In this document: in pieces, positions 45,168-50,776 of the stretch
How positions within the stretch are numbered: the first letter of the stretch is position 1
Layout: every line of letters starts with the position of its first letter
Source of the DNA: an uncultured Prevotellaceae bacterium
Lineage (GTDB): Bacteria > Bacteroidota > Bacteroidia > Bacteroidales > Bacteroidaceae
Length of the DNA stretch: 50,776 nucleotides
NCBI GenBank assembly: GCA_900317305.1
Contig: ONGG01000040.1
Coordinates: 3,031 to 53,806, forward strand
Direction: 5' to 3'
The notes under the pieces: model-generated
What the model was told of the DNA's origin: nothing
Seen by the model: the letters and a program-made list of their open reading frames with translations, nothing else
The model's database searches: none
Translations under genes and position numbers: made by a program

Positions 45168-46000
45168 AACCTCTATCCCAAGAACCTGGTCCCATAGGCG
45201 TCTTCGACTCGGGCTATGGCGGACTCACCATCCTGAATGCCATCAGGCAACTCATGCCCCAATACGACTTCATCTATTTGGGCGATAATGCGCGGGCACC
45301 TTATGGCACCCGCTCCTTCGATGTGGTCTATGAGTTCACCCGCCAGGCCGTGATACGGCTCTTCGAGATGGGATGCCACCTGGTCATCCTGGGATGCAAT
45401 ACGGCCTCTGCCAAGGCGCTGCGAACCATCCAGCAAACCGACCTGCCCGTCATCGATCCTCAACGCCGTGTGCTGGGCATCATCCGTCCCACCGCCGAGG
45501 TCATCGGACAGCTCACCAACAGCCGTCATGTGGGGGTTCTGGCCACTGAGGGAACAATCAGGAGCCGCAGTTACAATCTGGAGATTGCCAAGCAGCACCC
45601 CGATATCATGGTCACAGGCCTTGCCTGTCCGATGTGGGTTCCCTTGGTAGAGAACAAGGAGGCCGACAGTCCGGGAGCCGACTATTTCGTCAAGAAACGA
45701 CTCGACCAACTCATGATGCTCGACCCGCAAATCGATGCCGTTATTCTCGGATGCACCCACTATCCCCTGCTTATGGAGAAGATTGTGCGGCATATCCACC
45801 CTGGCGTGCGCATCGTGCCACAGGGCGAGTATGTGGCCGAGAGTCTGAGAGACTATCTCGAGCGCCATCCCGAGATGGAACGGAAATGCCACCAAGGCGG
45901 TAGGGTGCATTACCTTACCACAGAGAGCACGGAGCGGTTTGAGGAGGGTGCCTGGGTGTTCCTGCGCGAGAAGGTGCAGGTAGAACACATTGATTTATAA
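45164..46000 (+). CDS. murI: Glutamate racemase
   Basis: 278 residues. It converts L- to D-glutamate for peptidoglycan. Both catalytic cysteines are present: GCNTASAKAL (about 83-92) and GCTHYPLL (about 196-203); the N-terminal IGVFDSGYGGLTI and GDNARAPYGTRS are also conserved. It overlaps ompH copy 3 by four bases, and its end overlaps the end of the convergent permease gene by six bases. Confidence 0.96.
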   Translation: MKPLSQEPGPIGVFDSGYGGLTILNAIRQLMPQYDFIYLGDNARAPYGTRSFDVVYEFTRQAVIRLFEMGCHLVILGCNTASAKALRTIQQTDLPVIDPQRRVLGIIRPTAEVIGQLTNSRHVGVLATEGTIRSRSYNLEIAKQHPDIMVTGLACPMWVPLVENKEADSPGADYFVKKRLDQLMMLDPQIDAVILGCTHYPLLMEKIVRHIHPGVRIVPQGEYVAESLRDYLERHPEMERKCHQGGRVHYLTTESTERFEEGAWVFLREKVQVEHIDL

Positions 46001-47236
46001 TTCTTCTAAAAGGCGGCGGCTCAAGTGGCGCACAGGATACCACACGGCCACCCATCCCACGGCAATTACCGTGAAGAATATCACCACGATATCCCAGAAA
46101 TGCACGCTCACGGGGTAGGCATCGACCACGAACGAGCCACTGCTACTGCCTAACGACACCAATCCAAAAGTCTGTTGGAGCCAACAAAGGAGCAACCCGA
46201 GCAAAATGCCCAGGATGGCACCGGCAGTGGCTATCATCCTACCCTCAAACATGAAGATGCTGGATATCTGCCGGTTCGACGCACCCAGGTTGCGCAGAGT
46301 GGCCACATCCTCTTTCTTGTCGATAATCAGCATGGAGAGGGAGCCGATGATGTTGAAGCAGGCCACCATCAGGATAAACGTGAGAAACACATAAGCCAGG
46401 AATTTCTCTATACTCATGATTTTGAACGTGTCGGCCTGCTGCTCATAGCGGTCGAGCACTTGGTATTTGTCGCCGGCGATGGAGCGCATCTGGCGTTTCA
46501 CGGCATCGAAGTCGCTGCCTGGCTTCAGCCTCAGTTCCAACGACGTGAGCATTCCCTGTTGTCCGAAGAGACTACGGGCGAAAGCTATTGAGGTGATGAT
46601 GTAGCTGCGGTCGTATTTCGACTGGCTCACATTGAACACCTCGCCTGTAGAAAGCAGCGAGTCTTCCACAAAAGCCCCCTCGGGGTTGGTCATGTCGAGC
46701 TGTCCCTCGCGTTGCGGGGCATAGACGTGCAGATACCCTCTCCAGAGCGCACCCATTCCCAAAATCTGGGCCAGACGTATGCCAGGAATGCCATATTCCA
46801 AATTGGCGGCATGCAGGTCTACTTCAAAACCCTTGTCGGGATAGAGAATCTCAGAGATATGGGTGAGTTGGCTGAAGTTGTCCTCCACCCCTTTCACCAT
46901 CACCATGGCCTGCCGGTCGCCATAAATGGCCAAAGCCTGGTCTTCCACACATTCCGTCACCACGTCGACCTGTGGCAACTGGCGTATCTTGTCGAGTACC
47001 GGGTCGTCGGAAGGAGCGCTCTTCCCTTTCACGGGCACCACCTTCAACTGGGGGTCGAACGAGGTGAAAAAAGAGGCCACGAGGTCGTGGAAACCATTAA
47101 ACACGCTCAGCGTCACCACAAGGGCCATCGTAGCCACCGCCACCCCCAATACGGAGATGGCGCTGATGAGGTTGATGGCATGGGTGCTCTTCTTCGAGAA
47201 GAGGTAGCGCCTGGCGATGTAGAATGGAAAATTCAT
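45995..47236 (-). CDS. LolC/LolE-type ABC transporter permease (FtsX family)
   Basis: 413 residues. A first membrane helix (about 20-45, NLISAISVLGVAVATMALVVTLSVFNG) is followed by a large periplasmic domain (about 50-275) and three C-terminal helices: YVFLTFILMVACFNIIGSLSMLIIDKKEDVATLRNLGASNRQI, then two more; this is the FtsX/MacB-type plan. In Bacteroidales such proteins are annotated as lipoprotein-releasing (LolC/E-like) permeases. No ATPase gene is adjacent. It lies 34 bases downstream of rbfA on the same strand and is likely co-transcribed. Confidence 0.88.
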   Translation of the reverse strand: MNFPFYIARRYLFSKKSTHAINLISAISVLGVAVATMALVVTLSVFNGFHDLVASFFTSFDPQLKVVPVKGKSAPSDDPVLDKIRQLPQVDVVTECVEDQALAIYGDRQAMVMVKGVEDNFSQLTHISEILYPDKGFEVDLHAANLEYGIPGIRLAQILGMGALWRGYLHVYAPQREGQLDMTNPEGAFVEDSLLSTGEVFNVSQSKYDRSYIITSIAFARSLFGQQGMLTSLELRLKPGSDFDAVKRQMRSIAGDKYQVLDRYEQQADTFKIMSIEKFLAYVFLTFILMVACFNIIGSLSMLIIDKKEDVATLRNLGASNRQISSIFMFEGRMIATAGAILGILLGLLLCWLQQTFGLVSLGSSSGSFVVDAYPVSVHFWDIVVIFFTVIAVGWVAVWYPVRHLSRRLLEEL

Positions 47237-47270
47237 CTTCTTGTCAATGCCTTCTGTTAGCGTAGGGATT

Positions 47271-47606
47271 CTATTTCTTCAGCAACTCGTCGATATGGTC
47301 GATATAGTCAAGCGAGTCGTCGATGAAGAAACGCAACTCGGGAATGATACGCAACTGGTTGCGGACCCTCGTGCCCAACTCATACCTGATGGTCTTTGCG
47401 TTGGCGTTCACGTTCTCGATAATCTCCTCGCCTTTCTCCGAGGGGAACACGCTCAGATAAGCCGTGCAAATGCTCAGGTCGGGCGAGATGCGGCAGCGGG
47501 TCACGCTCACCATCACCCCGCGCATCATGCGCGTCTGCGACTGGAATATCAGGCTCAGTTCCTTTTGGAGCAGTCGGGCTATACGGTTTTGTCTTGTCTC
47601 TTGCAT
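47271..47606 (-). CDS. rbfA: Ribosome-binding factor A
   Basis: 111 residues from the ATG at 47606; an upstream in-frame start at 47648 lies inside the leader hairpin. Pattern: TRQNRIARLLQKELSLIF, a KH-like fold (VMVSVTRCRISPDLSICTAYLSVFP), and the typical end LRIIPELRFFIDDSLDYIDHIDELL. RbfA assists maturation of the 16S rRNA 5' end in the 30S subunit in the cytoplasm. A promoter box is at 47667-47675. Confidence 0.94.
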   Translation of the reverse strand: MQETRQNRIARLLQKELSLIFQSQTRMMRGVMVSVTRCRISPDLSICTAYLSVFPSEKGEEIIENVNANAKTIRYELGTRVRNQLRIIPELRFFIDDSLDYIDHIDELLKK

Positions 47607-47641
47607 TTTATTGGTTTGTTGATTTGATGTTGGGGCGATTT

Positions 47642-47655
47642 CCGGCATCTGCCGG
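47642..47655 (-). promoter_or_regulatory. Leader hairpin upstream of rbfA
   Basis: On the minus strand CCGGC and GCCGG pair around AGAT, with AAAT and GGCG/CGCC arranged symmetrically outside (47634-47665). It lies at the very 5' end of the predicted rbfA transcript, the same position as the hairpin in the rimP leader. Confidence 0.5.
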
Positions 47656-47666
47656 GATTTCCGCCT

Positions 47667-47675
47667 GCAAAGTTA
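47667..47675 (-). promoter_or_regulatory. -7 promoter box of rbfA
   Basis: The minus strand reads TAACTTTGC, a full match to TAnnTTTGC, 60 bases before the rbfA start. Confidence 0.7.
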
Positions 47676-47754
47676 CGTTTTTCTAAGAAAAGGCGGTGCT
47701 TTATATACCTAAAAAATAAGAAAACGGCATCGGTCAGGCCTTCTCACCGCCCTA

Positions 47755-48396
47755 TCAGGGAATAATCCGCATCAGGGTGAGTCCGTCGCGCAAGGGCAAT
47801 ATCACCTTCTCCACCCTGGTGTCGTGAGCCACGAAGTCGTTGAACTCGTCAATTCCACGTGTCTGCTTGTCGTTGTCGTAGGCGTGGTCCACCACATGCC
47901 CATCCCATAGGGTGTTGTCGGCCAGGATAAACCCTCCAGGCCTCACCACCCGGAGCGCCATCTCGTAGGTGGGCAGATAGGTGCGTTTGTCGCCATCGAT
48001 AAACGCCATGTCGAAAGTGATTCCCAGGCGTGGGGCCTCGCTGATGGCGTCGCCGATGATGAACGTGATTTTGTCGGCCACGTCCGAACCCTCTATCCAT
48101 GGGCGGGTGAAGTCCTCTTGCTCGTCGTTGATCTCGAAGGTATACACCATTCCTCCTTCCTCCAGTCCCTCGGCCATGCAGATGGCGCTGTAGCCACTGA
48201 AGGTGCCCACCTCGAGGATGTTCTTGGGGCGTATCATCCTCACGAGCATCTTGAGCAGACGGCCTTGCAGGTGTCCGCTCGCCATCCTGCCGGCCAGCAG
48301 ATGGACGTTGGTGGCACGATAGAGCCGGTGCAGGTAGTCGCCCTCTGGGTCGATGTGGCGGAGGATATAGTCGTCGAGCTCTGCCGCGTTGTTCAT
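47755..48396 (-). CDS. Class I SAM-dependent O-methyltransferase
   Basis: 213 residues from the ATG at 48394-48396. Motifs of the catechol-O-methyltransferase-like (Methyltransf_3) family: LEVGTFSGYSAICMAEGL (SAM site, about 62-79), TFEINDEQED, the metal site DMAFIDGDKRTY, and GGFILADNTLWDGHV. The start codon overlaps the aroQ stop by four bases, indicating coupling. The methyl acceptor is not known. A frame extension upstream to 48456 runs inside aroQ and lacks family similarity, so it is not used. Confidence 0.92.
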   Translation of the reverse strand: MNNAAELDDYILRHIDPEGDYLHRLYRATNVHLLAGRMASGHLQGRLLKMLVRMIRPKNILEVGTFSGYSAICMAEGLEEGGMVYTFEINDEQEDFTRPWIEGSDVADKITFIIGDAISEAPRLGITFDMAFIDGDKRTYLPTYEMALRVVRPGGFILADNTLWDGHVVDHAYDNDKQTRGIDEFNDFVAHDTRVEKVILPLRDGLTLMRIIP

Positions 48397-48818
48397 CTGG
48401 GAAGGGCTTTCAGGGCTTCCACGGCCAGTCGGTAGGAGTCGAGTCCGAACCCGCAAATCACGCCCACGCAGGCGCTGCTGATCATCGACTTGTGGCGGAA
48501 AGGCTCACGTTGGTGCACATTCGAGATATGCACCTCAACCACGGGACTGCGCATGGCTCTGATGCAGTCGTGCAAGGCCACGCTGGTATGGGTGTAGGCA
48601 CCGGCGTTGAGCACCACGCCATCACAGTCGAACCCCACTTCCTGCATCTTGTCAATCAGCTCACCTTCCACATTGCTCTGGTAGTATTCGATTTCCACGT
48701 CGGGAAACATGGCCTTGAGCTGGGGCAGGTAGGTATCGAACGACTCACTGCCATAGATCCCGGGTTCCCTCACACCGAGCAGGTTCAGGTTGGGACCATT
48801 GATAATCTGTATTCTCAT
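48393..48818 (-). CDS. aroQ: 3-Dehydroquinate dehydratase, type II
   Basis: 141 residues. Third step of the shikimate pathway (3-dehydroquinate to 3-dehydroshikimate). Motifs: NGPNLNLLGVREPGIYG with the catalytic tyrosine (about 8-24), NAGAYTHTSVAL, and the active-site histidine in VEVHISNVHQREPFRHKS. The start MRIQIINGPN is standard; the frame upstream to 48863 overlaps the promoter box at 48850-48858 and is not used. Confidence 0.95.
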   Translation of the reverse strand: MRIQIINGPNLNLLGVREPGIYGSESFDTYLPQLKAMFPDVEIEYYQSNVEGELIDKMQEVGFDCDGVVLNAGAYTHTSVALHDCIRAMRSPVVEVHISNVHQREPFRHKSMISSACVGVICGFGLDSYRLAVEALKALPR

Positions 48819-48849
48819 ATCTTGATGTCTTGTTGTTTCGCTATAATGA

Positions 48850-48858
48850 GCAAAAGTA
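48850..48858 (-). promoter_or_regulatory. -7 promoter box of aroQ
   Basis: The minus strand reads TACTTTTGC, matching TAnnTTTGC, 31 bases before the aroQ start. Confidence 0.65.
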
Positions 48859-48895
48859 AGCATTTTTGTCCAATCTCACAAGATTTGGCAAATTA

Positions 48896-48928
48896 TTTGG
48901 CGATGAACGCAAAAAACACTATCTTCGC
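48896..48928 (+). promoter_or_regulatory. Promoter of xerD
   Basis: TTTG at 48896-48899 and, 20 bases on, TATCTTCGC at 48920-48928. The spacing is right and the -7 box differs from TAnnTTTGC at one base. The ATG is 20 bases downstream. Confidence 0.5.
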
Positions 48929-48948
48929 TGTCAGAAAAACCATCTGCG

Positions 48949-49860
48949 ATGAACGACCCTTCCTCACTGCTAGTCGCTTACCGGCGCTATTTGCGGCTCC
49001 AACTCAACCTCTCTCCCAACACGGTAGAGGCATACCTCAACGACTTGCAGAAACTGCTGTCCTATCTGGGTGATGCCGACATTCTTCCCGAAGCCGCCAC
49101 CCTTGACGACCTGCGCCATTTCGCCGCCGGCCTACACGACATCGGCATTGGTCCACGGTCGCAATGCCGTATTCTCAGTGGCATACGGTCGTTCTACCGG
49201 TTCATGCTGCTCGACGGAAGAATAGACAATGACCCTACACAATTGCTGGAGTCGCCGCAATTGGGCGAGCACCTGCCCGAGGTGCTCACCACCGACGAGG
49301 TGGACCGCATGGAGGCGGCCGTCGACCTATCGAAATGGGAGGGACACCGCAACAGGGCCATCATCGAGACGCTCTTCAGTTGCGGCCTTCGGGTGTCGGA
49401 ATTGGTCAACTTGCGCCTGTCGTCGCTCTATCTCGACGATGGGTTCATCCGGGTGACGGGAAAGGGCAGTAAGGAGCGGCTGGTGCCCATCTCGCAACGC
49501 GCCATCACCGAACTGGGGTTCTGGTTCGACGACCGCTGCCACATGGACATCAAGCGCGGCGAGGAAGACTATGTGTTTCTCAACCGACGGGGAAGCCACC
49601 TCACACGCACCATGATTCTCATCATCATCAAGCAGTTGGCTGCCGAGGCGGGCATCACCAAGACCGTCAGTCCGCATACGTTGCGCCATTCCTTCGCCAC
49701 CGTATTGCTCGAGGGAGGCGCCGACCTGAGGGCCATCCAGGCCATGCTGGGCCATGAGAGCATCGGCACCACCGAGATTTACACCCATATCGACATGACC
49801 ACCCTGCGCCAGCAGATTCTTGAGCACCATCCCCGGAACATCAAGACACCCCACAAATGA
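48949..49860 (+). CDS. xerD: Tyrosine recombinase XerD
   Basis: 303 residues. The N-terminal SAM-like core-binding domain (about 5-90, YRRYLRLQLNLSPNTVEAYLNDLQKLL) and the catalytic domain are complete: arginine in CGLRVSELVNL, lysine in VTGKGSKERLVPI, HTLRHSFAT, the second histidine in LGHESIGTTEIYTHI and its nucleophile tyrosine. It resolves chromosome dimers with a partner recombinase at dif. Length and lack of mobile-element neighbours support housekeeping XerD over an integrase. It diverges from aroQ, and a bidirectional terminator follows. Confidence 0.9.
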   Translation: MNDPSSLLVAYRRYLRLQLNLSPNTVEAYLNDLQKLLSYLGDADILPEAATLDDLRHFAAGLHDIGIGPRSQCRILSGIRSFYRFMLLDGRIDNDPTQLLESPQLGEHLPEVLTTDEVDRMEAAVDLSKWEGHRNRAIIETLFSCGLRVSELVNLRLSSLYLDDGFIRVTGKGSKERLVPISQRAITELGFWFDDRCHMDIKRGEEDYVFLNRRGSHLTRTMILIIIKQLAAEAGITKTVSPHTLRHSFATVLLEGGADLRAIQAMLGHESIGTTEIYTHIDMTTLRQQILEHHPRNIKTPHK

Positions 49861-49891
49861 AAATGGGCAGACCACAAGGTCCACCCATTTC
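49860..49891. terminator. Bidirectional terminator between xerD and the convergent gene
   Basis: AAATGGG pairs with CCCATTT and GACC with GGTC inside it, separated by a 2 x 2 internal loop, with tip loop ACAA. A/T-rich ends flank both sides. Confidence 0.65.
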
Positions 49892-49915
49892 CATCTATTC
49901 TTAGCGATTGGTTGA

Positions 49916-50437
49916 TTACTCGTAATACTCAATTTTACGGGTCTGCTCCATCTCCTGGCCCATCATCGAGGTCTTGCGGCTGATCCAGTTGCCCTTGTCG
50001 TCGAACTTGTAGTCAGTATAGGGCGACTCCATGTTCTGGCCACCAAAGTCCATCATGGTCTTCACGAGCACACCTTTGTCATCGTATACATTCTTGGTTG
50101 CGAACGAACCCATAGAGGTTCCCATCTCCTGGCTGGCCACTCTTCCATTCTCCCAAGTATACTTAACGGTGATCTCCATACCTTGAGCCTCCATCTTGTA
50201 CGACTGCAGGTAACCGTCGGCATCGTAAACAGCATTCGACATGCCGTCTTGAATCATTTTGCCCTCAACGGTGAAGTTGATGGTCTGGGCCTGGCCCATC
50301 ACAGAGCTGGAAATCGATTTGACAGGACCTTTGGCATCGTTGGCCTCTACGTCATGGAACTTGGTTTGTGCCTGCAGGGCGAATGGCACGACCAACAGTG
50401 CGAGCATCAAAAATGCTTTTTTCATTGTCTTTTTCAT
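49916..50437 (-). CDS. Small secreted protein with YD-like repeats
   Basis: 173 residues; a second ATG at 50425 would drop four. Signal peptide cut near LQAQ. The mature part has repeats such as VYDADGYLQSYKM, KYTWENGRVASQEM, VYDDKGVLVKTMM and YKFDDKGNWISRKT, which resemble the YD/RHS-type beta units in small Bacteroidetes periplasmic proteins. It ends with TRKIEYYE. Methionine is unusually common. Function unknown. The gene has an AT-rich leader with repeated TTAGTT. Confidence 0.75.
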   Translation of the reverse strand: MKKTMKKAFLMLALLVVPFALQAQTKFHDVEANDAKGPVKSISSSVMGQAQTINFTVEGKMIQDGMSNAVYDADGYLQSYKMEAQGMEITVKYTWENGRVASQEMGTSMGSFATKNVYDDKGVLVKTMMDFGGQNMESPYTDYKFDDKGNWISRKTSMMGQEMEQTRKIEYYE

Positions 50438-50650
50438 TTAAATTAGTTAAAAAATCAGTTAGTTGAAATTAGTTAGATGCGCAGGCTTTTCTACCGAATT
50501 TTTACAGTTTTGCATTTGCCTGCTTGATGTTTGACGTTTTTTTCCTTTTATGGTTTAAAACCATAACGAATTATTTACTGAAAAATTGTGTCGGTGGAAG
50601 ACATCAAGCAAAAACTTCGCATTTTGTTTCGCTTTCCGCTCGGTTTGCAG

Positions 50651-50659
50651 TAACTTTGA
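50651..50659 (+). promoter_or_regulatory. Possible -7 promoter box near the right end
   Basis: TAACTTTGA differs from TAnnTTTGC at the last base only. The 300 bases from 50438 to 50738 hold no convincing gene on either strand; this box is the only signal I can support there. Any gene it drives starts beyond the window or is an RNA. Confidence 0.35.
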
Positions 50660-50738
50660 CATCGGTCGAAGGTCCTCACGCTATCATATAACAAAGGTAG
50701 CGGCGGGCTGACACCCAGGCGTTTGCCGGCATTGCATA

Positions 50739-50776
50739 CTATCCTGCTTTTGCCAGTCTCTCATTGAGTTTTTGCA
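50739..50776 (-). CDS. Possible C-terminal end of a gene beyond the window
   Basis: Reading inward on the minus strand from the right edge, one frame gives QKLNERLAKAG and then TAG at 50739-50741. The composition is protein-like, but 12 codons are too few to be sure or to name a family. Confidence 0.3.
   Translation of the reverse strand, partial: QKLNERLAKAG

Noticed and set aside
48949-49860. Phage or transposon integrase instead of XerD
   Set aside because: Length, N-domain and lack of mobile neighbours fit housekeeping XerD.
50660-50738. Known riboswitch in the right-end leader
   Set aside because: GC-rich short complementarities occur, but none of the known aptamer cores I can recognise is present.

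Overview
The window looks like chromosome of a Prevotella-type member of the Bacteroidales. Reasons: most promoters carry the Bacteroidetes -7 box TAnnTTTGC a short distance before the start codon, start codons follow A/T-rich leaders instead of strong Shine-Dalgarno sites, and the gene families are typical of the group (Bacteroidales-type TonB receptor with carboxypeptidase-like N-domain, DUF6242 and DUF6089 proteins, C10 protease, ATP-type PEP carboxykinase, a DUF6089-uppS-bamA-ompH-murI cluster). Protein-coding DNA is GC-rich, with one clearly AT-rich island at about 4.5-6.3 kb.

Layout. 1-4.5 kb: a cut-off lipoprotein and a TonB-type outer-membrane receptor (minus strand), then a TPR/membrane/helix-turn-helix signalling lipoprotein. 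4.5-6.4 kb: an apparent retron, consisting of a promoter, a structured non-coding region with a candidate a1/a2 pair, a small basic single-membrane-span protein and a retron-like reverse transcriptase, ending beside a tRNA-Asn gene. 6.5-20.8 kb: housekeeping blocks, namely an S41 protease, rimP-nusA-infB, a SpoIIE/RsbU-like phosphatase that overlaps sufB, sufBCD-sufS and rnhB. 20.8-24.4 kb: a sigma-like/A1S_2505-like fusion protein divergent from a von Willebrand A protein, then an exopolysaccharide initiating sugar transferase. 24.7-28.6 kb: a large secreted C10 (streptopain-like) cysteine protease with 32 perfect-length 18-bp repeats. 28.7-35.5 kb: an AlbA_2 protein, an esterase, a sialate O-acetylesterase, a Nudix protein and a large two-domain GH106-like/GH28 pectin-degrading enzyme; no susCD pair is present. 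35.7-37.7 kb: pckA and a self-contained unit encoding a 26-residue hydrophobic peptide. 37.8-46.0 kb: DUF6242 lipoprotein, DUF6089 protein, uppS, bamA, three OmpH/Skp chaperones and murI, which together serve the cell envelope. 46.0-50.8 kb: a LolC/E-type permease, rbfA, an O-methyltransferase with aroQ, xerD, and a small secreted protein.

The most interesting region is the retron candidate at 4.6-6.1 kb, whose putative partner is a very small membrane protein. The fusion protein at 20.8-22.0 kb, the 26-residue peptide unit at 37.4-37.7 kb and the repeat-bearing protease are the next most unusual. All assignments were made by reading the sequence by eye; no database search or folding program was run.
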